Assembly (NCBI RefSeq): GCF_905147045.1
Contig: NC_065917.1
Coordinates: 4,914,501 to 4,978,500 of the forward strand
Length of the DNA stretch: 64,000 nt
Source: Nymphalis io
Taxonomy: Eukaryota; Arthropoda; Insecta; Lepidoptera; Nymphalidae
Direction: 5' to 3'
Under the pieces are notes generated by a model. The model made no database searches, was not told where the DNA came from, and worked only from the letters and a program-made list of their open reading frames with translations. Shown here piece after piece: positions 56,301 through 63,897 of the stretch; position 1 is the first letter of the stretch, and every line of letters begins with the position of its first letter. A program made the translations under genes and the position numbers.

Positions 56301-59300
56301 AAATAATACACCGGTATTGTTCCGTTTTGAAGGGCGAGTGAGTGTAGTTTTTTTTTTTTTTTTTTTTATAGAATAGGAAGGTGGACGAGCATATGGGCCA
56401 CCTGGTGGTAAGTGGTCACTAACTGGGAACTAAGATTTTATGTCCCTTGTGCCTGTAATTACACTGGCTCACTCACCCTTCAAACCGGAACACAACAATA
56501 TCAAGTATTGCTGTTTTGCGGTAGAATATCTGATGATGATACATGATGATGAGTTACAGGCACAAGGGGCATAACATCTTAGTTCCCAAGGTTGGTGGCG
56601 CATTGGTGATGTAAGCGATGGTTAATGTTTATTACAATGCCAATGTCTATGGGCGTTGGTGACTTACCATCAGATGGCCCATTTGCTCGTCCTCTTACCT
56701 ATACTATAAAAATAAAAAATAAAATTAAAATTACGTTGCAAACATTTTTACGTTGAAGGTAGATAGACTGACAAATAGGCCATTTGATGTTAGGTGGTCA
56801 CCACCGCAATTGGCGATGTAAGAAATATTTACTATTCCTTGCATTGCGCTATCATACTTGAAAACCTTTGTTTTATTATATCCCTTGTGCCGGTAGTGAC
56901 ACTGGCTTACCCTTCAAACCGTAACGCTACAATACTGTCGCTGTTTAGCGGTAGAATATCTGATGAGTGCGTAGTACCTACTTAGGGCTTGTACAAGGCC
57001 TTATGTAGAGAAATTGACAACTTCTATTATGAGAATATATGTAATTAAGTTTAACCGAAATTAGGATTTTGGTTCACCTCGGAGCTAAGTTGCTTCTGTT
57101 TGAATGGCTTGCTTAATTCTTCAAGTTCCAATTCATCACCCAGGGTCACTTTGTAGAAGTAGACGGTTGACGCACTAGAGCGTGTGAAGGTCTGCGAAAT
57201 AAAGAACGCGAACGTAAATTATCAGACATAATTATCATTAATATTATAATAATGACATTTAATTTATACACACATGGAGTGATTTCTTACATAATATAAT
57301 AATTATCTATAATTAATTGTCTATAATTTATTCATCTTTTTTAATTTTTAGTTAAGACATAATTAGGTTAGTATAGTCTTATCTTAAGGTCAATGTTGTT
57401 TACACCTGTAATGATTTATTCACCTAGATTTAATACCCTGTATCTAATGCTAAGTGAATGTGTTAGTGATAAGTCGATGGTGTAACTATTTCCAATAAAT
57501 AAATAAATAAATAAATAATATTTCAAATAAAAATTCTAAACAAATACATATTTTCGAATCGGTTGTAGATATTTGACAATGATTATCAGCTATCAATAGT
57601 ATTTTAATTTTACTCTTCGTTAATAGATGGCGCTAGTTGTATTTTGCATCGCGCTTTAACTATTTATATTTGTAAGTACTTAAGGCTTGTACTATTTAAT
57701 AATATGCTATTCCATTAAAAGCATAAATGTGGAATTGTGAGACAATGTTCAATATATCATGACATTGATCCTTGTCTCTCAATTCGCACTTATGCTTTTG
57801 ATGGGATTTATTTTTGTATTTGAAATTATCTAGAATACTAAGAGTATGCTAGATAATATATATCTATATATATATATATATGTATGTATATATATATATA
57901 TATATTTTCATATTCGCCGGGTTGGGAAATGACTACTCCACCTGATGGTAAGTGGTAGTAGAGTCCAAACGCGACGACGGCCAGTACAGTCGGGAAGAAT
58001 GTCCTGTACTAGCCGTCCCCGCCTTGCCGGCCCGCAAGATGCCTCTTCAAGCCTCGTTTGAAGGAACCCGGGTTGTAAGAGGAGGGGAACACGTGAGCTG
58101 GTAAGGAATTACATTTTTTGGTAGTGCGAAAAAGAAATGAGTTGCTAAATTTCTTTGTGCGCGATGGAATTGATGTCACAGTTAGGCGGTGACATCGAGA
58201 ACCAGCTCGCGTGGACTTAAGAAGGAAGGGGGAAGCAGGAATTAGAGAGAATAATTCCGCAGAGCACTCGTCCTGATACAGTCGATAGAAAGCGCTCAGT
58301 GCTGCTAATTCGCGACGCAATTGTAAAGGTTCAAGGGTGTTTGTGACCTTTACGTCGCCAATAATGCGTACTGCACGTCGCTGCAACCGGTCCAAGGCCT
58401 CCAGTAGGTACTTAGCGGAGCCATCCCAAAGGTGCGAGCAATATTCAACGCAAGACCGTACCTGTGTTTTGTATAACAGGCACAGTTGTTGTGGCGTGAA
58501 AAAACGCCGCACCTTGTTCAGAACTCCGAGTTTCCGTGAAGCTGTTTTTATAATAGCCTCGATGTAATCCCTTGGACTAAGGTGCACCTTGCAAGGTGAT
58601 AATTGGACTCCTTCAAAACTTCTTTTGTTGGAAAAATTAATGGAGGTGCCTGGTTGAAAGGAATGCGGGCACCTGATACCATTTTTAATATAGCCTGTGG
58701 TGGATTTAAGGCGTCCCACTTCTTTGTAAAGAACCTTAAACAACCCCCTGCATAACCATTCGAGTCATTTACTTTTAAAATTTTGTTTACTTTGTCTGTG
58801 GCTTTTACGTCCCCACTTTTGACTTGAGCCTGAATTGTTTTGGTTGCGATGATCCCTGGAATCTTTTTTATCCTTATGTATAACGGTGGCATTGGTTCCC
58901 GACTTTGCAGAGCGAAAACGAAAATTCTTGTCTTTGGAGGTAGATGGGCTATGAGACAAAAGCCGAGTAGTTGTAGAAGTTGTGGATGCAGAATATTGTT
59001 TCTGAAGTTTGTCCACCTCCCCTATTTTTTGCGCATAAGCAGATAAAGGGTTGAACATATATTCGGCCGAAGGGGGTATTTTTCTATGTCTTTATTTTTA
59101 TAAGCTTAACAATAGCACGACGACGAAGTTCCAATACCTCTGCACGTTTTCCGCAGATTATTTGAAATATATCGTGTGATACACTTTTATAGGGCGAATC
59201 GCTACCGAAAAGTTCTTTCATTTTTGCATAAATAGATGAAGGCGAGAGCTGCGATTGGTTTTCTGCCGACCAATCAATGAGAGACTGTAAAGCTTGATTT

Positions 59301-62300
59301 ACAGATTCATTTGGAGCTATGACAGCGTTGGATAACGCTGCAAAACTACGCTCCATTTGAAACCAACGTAGTGGAGCATTAGGATCATCAAATTTTCGCA
59401 ATTCTTCATTTACTTTTAGTTCCATGAAACCAGGGAAAGCGACGTACTTCTTTTGTTTATCGGTATAGCGCACAGAATTCCAGTCTTCTGAATCCAAACG
59501 CGAGCGAGCGGTTCGAAGAACAACGCAACAATGACGAAAAATTATGGCGGCTTGTGGAACTACACTTTGCAAAATAAGTTGAGGGCGCCACTGAACAGTC
59601 ACTTTTGGAGTGAAAACGGAGACATCTAGCGGCCAGCGGCGAAACGAGTACAATGTACTCTCTCATAGTCAGACACCAGGACGCCCACCGAACCCACCAA
59701 CACCACCACAACCCCGAGGCCCGTACCTTCACTGGCCTAGGCCAGTTAGGAGGACCGAACTCTCTTATAATGGACTTCCGACGTCAAACGGAACACATAA
59801 TAACCGTTTGTGGTGTGTTTATGAAATTTAGAACACATATGTATCTCGCAGGTCTCAATACTTAAGCCAAATTTGACATGTTTATACGAAATAATTTTTG
59901 AGTTATTAGGGCGTCAAAAGTGGCTCCAAATGGTTCGTGTAATCTAGTAACGTCACGAAACCGGTCGCGACATAGCATGGTGCTTAGGAGCACTAGCCAC
60001 TCCACCGACTACGTCCCGAGCCGAGGTGCGATCTCGTAGGAGACACGCTCAGGATGGACGTCACGCGGAGCCCGACCCGGCTCAAATTTCATTGTGGAGT
60101 CTAGTACCCGCCACAACGCCCGGTGACGCTGTAAAGGCCAGTAGGGCCAATAGCATACATTCACACAAAAAAATGATAGGTCAATAAAGCAAAGCTATCT
60201 GACCAGCAGTACATAGACTCGGTGGTAGATATTTGATAATAATTATAATTATTTATTAAAAATATTATTTAGATTTCACTATTTGTTAATAGATGACGCT
60301 AATTGTACTTTATATCGCGCTATAACATAAGGCTTGGCCTATTTTAAGTTATAAAATGAAAAAATAATAGTGCTATCAAACCAGCGGTACACAATACATA
60401 TTCAGTGGTCAAATTATAAAGTAGTTTAGTAGTATCGGGTAACCCCATACAGTCTACAAACTTTAAAGGTTACCTGTTACTGGTTTAAAGGTTACCTGTG
60501 TATCATCGTCATCGATCAGTTCGTCCTTGGAACCGGAGCCCAGAGCCTCGAAGAACTGAGCGTAGTCATCATCGGACGAGAATTCGTCTGAATTATTTTA
60601 TAGATTAAAATTAATAAATATCACGTGGTAAAATTTAACAATATTTTCGACTATGCTTTTTAAAACCGAGATGGCCCAGTGGTAAGAGCGCGTGAATCTT
60701 AACCGATGAACGTGGGTTCAAATCCGGGCAAGCACCACTGAATTTTCATGTGCTTAATTTGTGATTATAATTCATCTCGTGCTTTACGGTGAAGGATAAC
60801 ATCGTGAAGAAACCTGCATGTGTAATTTCATTGAAATTCTGCCACATGTGTATTCCATCAATTCGCATTGGAGCAGCGTGGTGGAATAAGCTACAAAACG
60901 TACTCCTTAAAAGTGAAAAGAGGCCTTAGCCCAGCAGTGGGACATTAACAGGCTATTACTGTATAGATTAACAAATTACCAATAATTTCAATAGTCGCCC
61001 TTCCATTATGATAGTCGTCACGCAATTTGTTGGCAACGCTGATGATTTTTCTCTTTTGCGTTGCCTTGGCGCCTTCTGGAACCAGCACGAAGATGTCATG
61101 GTCTACTTCTAGGATGAAACAGTGGTCTCTGGTCAGTGATGAAGCTTCTGGGGGCACCTGGAATATGGTTTATATTACTTAAAGTAATTTATTAGAAGTT
61201 CGTATCTTGAAACGTTAATAGTAATGGCCTAGTGGTTAGAACGCGTGAATAATAACCGATGATCGTGGGTTCAAGCCCGGGCTTCATCAAAATTGAAAAC
61301 AAGATACTCACCAGGTAAAAACTTGCCCGGGTAAGCACCACCAATTTTCACGTGCTTAATTTGTGCTTATAATTCATCTCGTGCTTGACGGTGAAGGAAA
61401 ACATCGTGAGGAAACCTGCATGTTCCTAATTTCACTGAAATTCTGCCACATGTGTATTCCACCAAGCCGCATTGGAGCATCGTCGGGGAATTAGCTCCTA
61501 AAACCTTCTCCTCAAAAAAGAGAGGAGGCTTTAGCCCAGCAGTGCACTGGCTGTTAATTTACTTTTTAGTTAAACTTGTAAATCTAAATAAAAAAAAAAT
61601 ACCATAAGTCGTTAACTCGATGATAATTCTTTTTTAATAAAAGCGCGGGAAAACTATTTTTTATCTTTATCGCAAAGCAATAAATATTACGTTATGAAAT
61701 AGATTATCTTTTTAGCAAATGGGATACGATGTAAAAATTGAGATCAGCTTACGGCTTGCCATCTTTTGAGTCTTTTGAAGGCTTTTGAAGGATATTACTG
61801 TTTTTATTTTACTCTTTAGTGGTGCTACCACCAAGTGGCTGTGCAAGCTAGGTTGGTACCATCCAATCATCAGATAACACCAAACAGCAATATATAGTGC
61901 CAGTACAGACAAGGGAAATAACACCAGTTCCCAAGGTCGATGTATTGGCGATGTACCCCATCAGGTGGCGCTTTTGATAGACCACGTACGAATTTAAAAA
62001 AAATGAAATACCTCTTCAATCCTCATGTTATCACACCCAGATAACTTAAGCAGTCTTTTCTCAACGCCAGCATTCGTTTCAACTTCCTTAAATCCCGATT
62101 CGTTGCCTCCTTCCAAATATCTTATAGCTGTAAAAGGATGGATTAAACTTTGACTGAATCCAAATACAAGTTTCAAGAGAAATATCTATTTGGGGGCTTG
62201 GGGGCAACTCGTATGACGGTCAACGGCTTGACGCTCTCTTAAGCTGCCATGCCGAATCTCCGTCGCTGCTCTCAACTCCTTCATGTGTGCGTCACCTCGT

Positions 62301-63663
62301 GTTTATTCTAATATTATAAATGCAATAGTAACTACGTCTGTGTGTCACGCTTTCACAGCTAAGCCAATGGACCGATTTTGACGAAATTTGGTATGAAGTA
62401 AGCTTGAACTCCGAGGAAGGATATAGGATTTTTTTCATCCCCTACCCCGAACACTTATATAACCCCCACTTTTTTTTTCAAGGGCCTTTATAAGCAGCCT
62501 ATATGTCGGCCCCATCGTTACACGCTAAATTGAATAAAAAAAGTCTCAAAAACTAAGACTAATTCAGTTTGAAAGAATCACTAACAAATTCATATATAAT
62601 ATCTTCCTTTTCTTCTTTTTCGCGAGCGACGATTAGTACAATATAATTCGTTGCTAAATATTACTATAATAATGAGTGTTATTTATTTTATCAACGAAAC
62701 TATGATTTTATTTAATTTACTCCATTTATGTATTCTAGTTCTTTAACTGAACGTTATTTTAACAACATATACCATAATTTCAATGTTTCACATATATTGG
62801 GCGTCCCGGATGGCGATTATATTTTATATGGCTTATTGTTAGTATAAATACTATCATAGGTCGTGACGTCTATGACGTGACGTGACGTGACGTGTACTGT
62901 CCTAGAAAGTTTGAATGGTATTTACAAACTCATATCTAATTTCAATTTCATCTATATATTTAAATATATAAATGAAATTTTAAGACAAACTTTTAATCTG
63001 ATGTAACCGCCTGTAGAAATATTGGTCATAATCATACTAATTCGGCATTAATCTGACCTATCATTGGTCGTCTATCACGACATAAGATGCTATCGATCAA
63101 TGACCTTTCAGTATACAGCCTAATTAGTTGTTTTGAACTTCAGAAACCATATTAAAATATGGTTATTAATTAAATATGGCCGCTAACTAAATGTTTAGTT
63201 TGATTTTTATTTAAATTATATTCAAGATCAAAATAAAAAAAAATATCGTCGTTTTACAGCCTTGAATTAAATCTAAAGCTACCACTGGTTCGGAATGTAG
63301 ATTCTATCGTGAAGAACCGGTAGTCAAGTAAGGTATCCGGTTCACCATTTTAATTACAGCGTCAAACAAATACAATAAAAAAATCCTGAAGGGATTAATT
63401 AAATAATGTATTTTTGTTTATTAAAAGCCTTTATTTGAAATGAAGTCCACCAAGTAGCCAAGATACTCACCAGGTAAAAAATATCCCAAGAATTGACTGG
63501 TCTCATGTCCTTGGACTTCTCTATGGTGAACAGCTTTACCCCCAAGTTGGTCATCAAGGGTAACGGTTAAGATAGCGGCCGCCCCCATCTTATCCTGTGT
63601 TGCCTTGTTGCCAAGCCAGAAGTGTACATCATGGGAGAGAGTTGAGTTTTCAGCACCTGATGT
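38329..63663 (-). CDS. Gel: Gelsolin, 17 exons seen, N-terminus beyond right edge (707 aa in window)
   Basis: Exons in order: 63471-63663, 62012-62127, 60980-61157, 60496-60587, 57078-57191, 54797-54928, 53843-53960, 46361-46481, 45130-45265, 44116-44254, 43405-43499, 42160-42285, 41464-41584, 40792-40940, 40042-40152, 38797-38922, 38329-38385. Frame is kept throughout (2124 nt). Six gelsolin repeats are recognisable: G1 (DVHFWLGNKATQDKMGAAAI; HREVQGHETSQFLGYF), G2 (FILEVDHDIFVLVPEG), G3 (DVFILDTPCSGIYIWLGND), G4 (VVYLWIGKDADDEAKLAG), G5 (DVFILETADKVYLWIGK; EEPEEFWELLGG), G6 (GAYVLDNGEELYVWLGTNIP; FKKMFPSWEDDLWE). No villin headpiece or LRR part, so gelsolin rather than villin or flightless I. 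It severs and caps actin under calcium. The intron after exon 13 starts with GC, not GT. Upstream exons, including the start, are outside the window. Confidence 0.93.
38425..38718 (+). mobile_element. SINE family A, rearranged
   Basis: 38425-38470 is the 3' end in reverse orientation (GAATGTCCCACTGCTGGG). 38476-38718 is an almost complete + copy (AACGTGTGAATCTTAACCGA to AGTGGGACATTCACAGG) lacking the first bases of the head. Confidence 0.8.
39115..39315 (+). mobile_element. 3' end of Jockey-type LINE (5'-truncated)
   Basis: CGTCGACGGTATCCTAAGCC, TCTTAAGAGGGCTCCCAACA and GTAACGCTGTCGAGGCCATT, then an A-tract (39307-39315). Same family as the interrupted copy at 12140-12640, opposite strand. 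Confidence 0.65.
39345..39445. repeat. Degenerate dispersed repeat
   Basis: GAAAGGATTTAGATGAAATT followed by TGGAATAGGGATAGC belongs to the same widespread family as 8735-8890 and 62305-62430. Confidence 0.55.
39467..39512. repeat. Perfect palindrome, 20-bp arms, 6-nt loop
   Basis: Arms 39467-39486 and 39493-39512 are exact complements (TATTATATGTATAGATGTGA) around ACAGTG. In the gelsolin intron between exons 15 and 16. Confidence 0.92.
40373..40680 (+). mobile_element. SINE family A, full length
   Basis: GCCGAGATGGTCCAGTGGTA head, B box GGGTTCAAACCTGGGC, tail AACAGCCTGTTACTAGAGA. Confidence 0.88.
41075..41345 (+). repeat. Family B, near full length
   Basis: GACGAGCATATGGGCCACCT to GCATAAAGCCCTACCACCAG, immediately beside gelsolin exon 13. 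Confidence 0.88.
41613..41853 (-). mobile_element. SINE family A with internal deletion
   Basis: AACAGTCTGTGAATGGCCCA, then a gap and ATGTGGCAGAATTTCAGTGA on to CTGGGCCATCTCGG. Much of the 3' third is deleted. Confidence 0.83.
43045..43300 (-). repeat. Family B copy
   Basis: GTGCGAGCTCGTCTGGATAG to GGCCTACCTATACTATAAAA. Confidence 0.86.
43527..43880 (-). mobile_element. SINE family C, full length
   Basis: GTCCTCCAGACCGATCACGG at one end; GACCTGGGAATTGAACCGAG (B box) and ACTAGACCAAAGAGGC (head) at the other. About 28 bp from gelsolin exon 11. Confidence 0.9.
43945..44045 (-). repeat. Family A middle fragment
   Basis: ACACGTGGCAGAATTTTAGC to ATGAATTATAAACACAAA; both SINE ends missing. Confidence 0.75.
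44525..44775 (+). mobile_element. SINE family D, full length
   Basis: GACGAGCCGGTTGGCGTTGT head, B box GTGGGTTCGATTCCCACCC, end TGTCCCAGGATAT. Confidence 0.9.
45762..46063 (+). mobile_element. SINE family A, full length
   Basis: GCCGAGATGGCCCTGTGGTA to GGACATTCACAGGCTGTAAC. Confidence 0.9.
46262..46350 (+). mobile_element. RTE-type LINE 3' tail
   Basis: GCTCAGTGGCGTGCCATTGG is identical to 538-557 and is followed by GGCCTATGTCCAACAGTGGA and a (GATGAT)n tail. A severely 5'-truncated insertion ending 10 bp from gelsolin exon 8 (46361). Confidence 0.85.
46660..46790 (-). repeat. Family C, head plus fragment
   Basis: ACACGACCGGAAAGAGTTCA followed directly by GACCTGGGAATTGAACCCAG; the middle is deleted. 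Confidence 0.8.
47206..47583 (-). pseudogene. C-terminal end of LINE ORF2, out of frame
   Basis: Reads YVVRNVDLHKDFKIDSIAKY, LKMLSTAYFERAKRHGNPLI and HVLDDKDDSI, the usual Jockey ORF2 C-terminus. It is separated from the main ORF2 frame by a frameshift and apparently a short deletion near 47520, since the segment normally following LYKTFIR is missing. Confidence 0.8.
47516..49966 (-). CDS. LINE ORF2: apurinic-type endonuclease and reverse transcriptase (816 aa, then frameshift)
   Basis: Endonuclease about residues 8-230: QETFLK (catalytic Glu), AGDLNSKHPNW, SDHRPV (catalytic Asp-His). RT about 480-760: SYRPISLLNTLGKVYERVI, NEQFGFRAGHSC, FFDVAKAFDKVWH, SQGSALSPILYSLF and LFADDTVLY with the catalytic DD intact. 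Jockey clade is inferred from motif spacing and the ORF1 gag-knuckle type. The start overlaps the ORF1 stop. The frame breaks at the C-terminus, so this copy is probably not autonomous, although it looks young. Confidence 0.9.
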   Translation of the reverse strand: MANARIKPRALTVITFKANGLIQQIDLVRDFLRNHPVDVMLVQETFLKPNVRDPNIANYRIIRNDRISAKGGTVIYYKRSLHCLPLDTPPLTNIEASICQLSMTGHQPIILASVYLSPTKQLLENDLKSLLSMGSAVILAGDLNSKHPNWNSLQTNARGKTLDRLSHHMSHNFVVIAPTTPTRFPLSENRRDKPDVLDIVLLTLQLRSIEALSELDSDHRPVLVELGPDDPLNRPIKTIIDWHKFTQQVQSLDSQPLKDIPDKIDTVDVAKAAAIKLTTHIHDKIDMCSREVEIRPNERWELPEDLKDLITQKNAATRAHDAFPSPENRRKLWALQRDVKARFSEFRDDNYGTRLGEIKPSHTAIWTMPRSLKGERAATMPPLLRPNLPPATDDLDKAECLADSLETQCSPSNQAVDPEHLLKVDTLIDNISSVPPTDEPLSPTSVEEIESIVKKLQVKKSPGADRISNKAIKRLPQQLIALLVLIFNALLAGCSFPDQWKESIVIGIPKPGKPRNQPTSYRPISLLNTLGKVYERVILARIKAHVEANQIQINEQFGFRAGHSCVNQVHRLTEDILKGFAIGRTTSTGALFFDVAKAFDKVWHNGLLYKLYTLGLPDRLVLIIRDYLTNRTFRYRVEGTLSSPRPIRARVSQGSALSPILYSLFTNDIPNPTQRVNLALFADDTVLYTTTPSTAVMTKRLQSAANALGDWFRKWRIEVNPDKSVAVHFTRNPTYIRNHMANPGNITLFDQPIPWKSEVKYLGVILDRRLNFQSHIKRVRNRAAFVLGRLYVMLCGRSKMSLRNKTTLYKTFIRRT
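49953..50720 (-). CDS. LINE ORF1 (gag-like) with zinc knuckles, N-terminally short (255 aa)
   Basis: Begins MSRPFCFQCSDF. CCHC knuckles follow: CHRCQLYGHSARHC, CVKC, then CVLCKTEGHPANYRGC. After these comes an Arg/Lys stretch and about 80 residues of imperfect APQAPT-like repeats (TAAPQPHTRAPQAPAPTKAP). Jockey ORF1 proteins normally have a longer N-terminal part before the knuckles, so the element may be 5'-truncated or the true start may lie upstream in a lost frame. Confidence 0.85.
   Translation of the reverse strand: MSRPFCFQCSDFKLEPPRSRGTPGQCHRCQLYGHSARHCFANPRCVKCLEGQLTSECGGRKIPVPEAPPSCVLCKTEGHPANYRGCPKAPRKRSPKGKKRFRRTASRPGRAPQAPTAAPQPHTRAPQAPAPTKAPQAPTCAPQTPTRAPKAPTRARQATNKGAWEKPLPMVRKTTEAPPRPLAPRANYSQQPRSQERDTANLKQFATLCGKIDLDGIQQFLDEYSADPGNFVCLLVKYASLFTQMNALTKLNGQR
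50721..50870. repeat. Segment duplicated at 51925-52055
   Basis: CACAACGTTAGCGCGATTTA, CAGCGCCATCTAGTTCACAG and CCCAGGGCATACCGATCGAC recur in order at 51928-52055. Either LINE 5' UTR or flank. Confidence 0.75.
50895..51105 (-). repeat. Family B, 5'-truncated
   Basis: TCTATCGCAAAACAGCAGTA to CTTCCTATTCTATAAAAAA. Confidence 0.86.
51106..51839. other. AT-rich intronic DNA
   Basis: No exon or repeat recognised; gelsolin intron between exons 7 and 8. Confidence 0.5.
51840..52055. repeat. Paralogous copy of the sequences flanking the Jockey LINE
   Basis: 51840-51893 (GCGCCACAAAAATTTCTGAT; GGTCACCAAGCCACATAGAC) matches 46931-46985 left of the LINE. 51925-52055 matches 50718-50870 right of it. The LINE body is absent. 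Confidence 0.8.
52056..53293. other. AT-rich intronic DNA with scattered CGCCATCT motifs
   Basis: No exon seen. GCGCCATCTAG at 52172 and CGCCATCTGTCGG at 52986 are the only recurrent motifs noted. Confidence 0.5.
53294..53589 (-). mobile_element. SINE family A, full length
   Basis: AACAGCCTGTTAATGTACCA to CTAACCACTAGGCCATCTCG. Confidence 0.89.
54065..54260 (-). repeat. Family B copy, 5'-truncated
   Basis: AACTTGGTATTGTTGTGTTC to GCTCGTCTGCCTATCTATAA. Confidence 0.84.
54260..54465 (+). repeat. Family H repeat
   Basis: TGTCCGGAAGAGATCGCTCT, AGCGATATACCGCCTTTTGT and AAAGCACATCTATTCTATTC; same as 37700-37905. Confidence 0.72.
54572..54789 (-). mobile_element. SINE family A, head truncated, abutting gelsolin exon 6
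   Basis: AACAGCCTGTGAATGTCCCA through AATTAAGCACATAAAAA. The gelsolin exon 6 donor (GTAAGA, 54791-54796) begins within about 7 bp of the SINE edge. Confidence 0.87.
54978..55340. mobile_element. Family E element, uninterrupted copy
   Basis: TATATATGTCAGAGATAATA to AATCCGCGACATATATAA; gives the empty-site sequence (AAGCGGGTAAACGACGCCAC) for the SINE insertion at 14176. Confidence 0.78.
55341..56314. other. AT-rich intronic DNA with degenerate repeat start
   Basis: 55345-55430 (ACTGGACCGATTTGGATGAA) belongs to the same dispersed family as 8735-8890. The remainder is poly-A/T-rich and no gene is seen. Confidence 0.45.
56315..56710. repeat. Inverted pair of family B copies
   Basis: The + copy about 56360-56525 (ATAGAATAGGAAGGTGGACG; AACAATATCAAGTATTGCTG) is followed by a - copy about 56560-56710 (ACATCTTAGTTCCCAAGGTT; CAGATGGCCCATTTGCTCGT). 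They could pair in the gelsolin intron between exons 5 and 6. Confidence 0.8.
56750..57010 (+). repeat. Family B, diverged
   Basis: AGGTGGTCACCACCGCAATT, TTATATCCCTTGTGCCGGTA and GGTAGAATATCTGATGAGTG. Confidence 0.75.
57550..57700 (+). repeat. Repeat shared with 60220-60340
   Basis: GGTTGTAGATATTTGACAAT, GTTAATAGATGGCGCTAGTT and CATCGCGCTTTAAC are shared in order with 60222-60325. Confidence 0.72.
57905..58590 (-). pseudogene. CR1/Jockey-group LINE, 3' fragment inserted in a DIRS-like remnant
   Basis: The - strand frame reads SPRDYIEAIIKTASRKLGVL, RRFFTPQQLCLLYKTQVRSC, WDGSAKYLLEALDRLQRRAV and SYNPGSFKRGLKRHL: the C-terminal end of the same LINE family as 21105-23440. It is cleaner here because the stretch deleted in the first copy (YKTQVRSCVEYCSHLWDG) is present. 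5'-truncated. Confidence 0.88.
58595..59655 (-). pseudogene. DIRS-like retroelement remnant (gag-like and start of RT region)
   Basis: Frame 59653-59084 includes WFQMERSFAALSNAV and ELFGSDSPYKSVSHDIFQII. Frames from 59058 and 58892 carry a basic Ser/Lys linker, then GGCLRFFTKKWDALNPPQAI and VSGARIPFNQAPPL, which resemble the sequence preceding the RT of DIRS-like elements. It is cut by the LINE at about 58590. No RT catalytic core or tyrosine recombinase remains. Assignment to DIRS is from recalled motif similarity. Confidence 0.55.
59800..59945. repeat. Copy of the 5870-6015 repeat
   Basis: Begins AATAACCGTTTGTGGTGTGT and ends CTCCAAATGGTTCGTGTAAT. It lies just outside the DIRS-like remnant. 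Confidence 0.72.
59990..60172 (+). mobile_element. 3' end of the Jockey-type LINE (truncated copy)
   Basis: ACGTCCCGAGCCGAGGTGCG, TCGTAGGAGACACGCTCAGG and GCCCGGTGACGCTGTAAAGG, then an A-tract. It is the complement of the 3' UTR at 46995-47170. Confidence 0.83.
60220..60340 (+). repeat. Repeat shared with 57550-57700
   Basis: GGTGGTAGATATTTGATAAT, GTTAATAGATGACGCTAATT and TATCGCGCTATAAC. Confidence 0.72.
60666..60957 (+). mobile_element. SINE family A, full length
   Basis: CCGAGATGGCCCAGTGGTAA to GTGGGACATTAACAGGCTAT; ends about 22 bp from gelsolin exon 3. Confidence 0.89.
61225..61553 (+). mobile_element. SINE family A carrying a 43-nt filler insertion
   Basis: AATGGCCTAGTGGTTAGAAC head; after GCCCGGG (61275-61281) a 43-nt segment (61282-61324) intervenes before GCCCGGG (61325-61331) is repeated and the SINE continues to GCCCAGCAGTGCACTGG. 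Confidence 0.86.
61815..61975 (-). repeat. Family B, with deletions
   Basis: AGTGGTGCTACCACCAAGTG, ACCAGTTCCCAAGGTCGATG and CCCATCAGGTGGCGC; about half of the family body is lost. Confidence 0.6.
62300..62470. repeat. Degenerate dispersed repeat
   Basis: TAATATTATAAATGCAATAG, GTGTGTCACGCTTTCACAGC and CCGATTTTGACGAAATTTGG; same family as 8735-8890. Confidence 0.65.
62471..63470. other. AT-rich intronic DNA
   Basis: Gelsolin intron between exons 1 and 2 (numbering within the window). A short GACGTGACGTGACGTGACGT run at about 62873 is the only structured element seen. Confidence 0.5.
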
Positions 63664-63897
63664 CTGTGGGAAGTTTCAGAATATGACAGCTTAATGTCAA
63701 TGTGCTTACGAGTGTTAGGATTAGTTTCTATTCTTGACGTAATAAAACTATTTTACAATAGCGTATATTACTACTCGGTAGCGATAGATGGCGTTGATTG
63801 AAACTGTCACATTCCTGAATCGCCCTACCGATTTGCTACTGATTATATATTGTGGGGAAGTGATATGTTAAAATGTTCACATCGCGAATTAAACACC

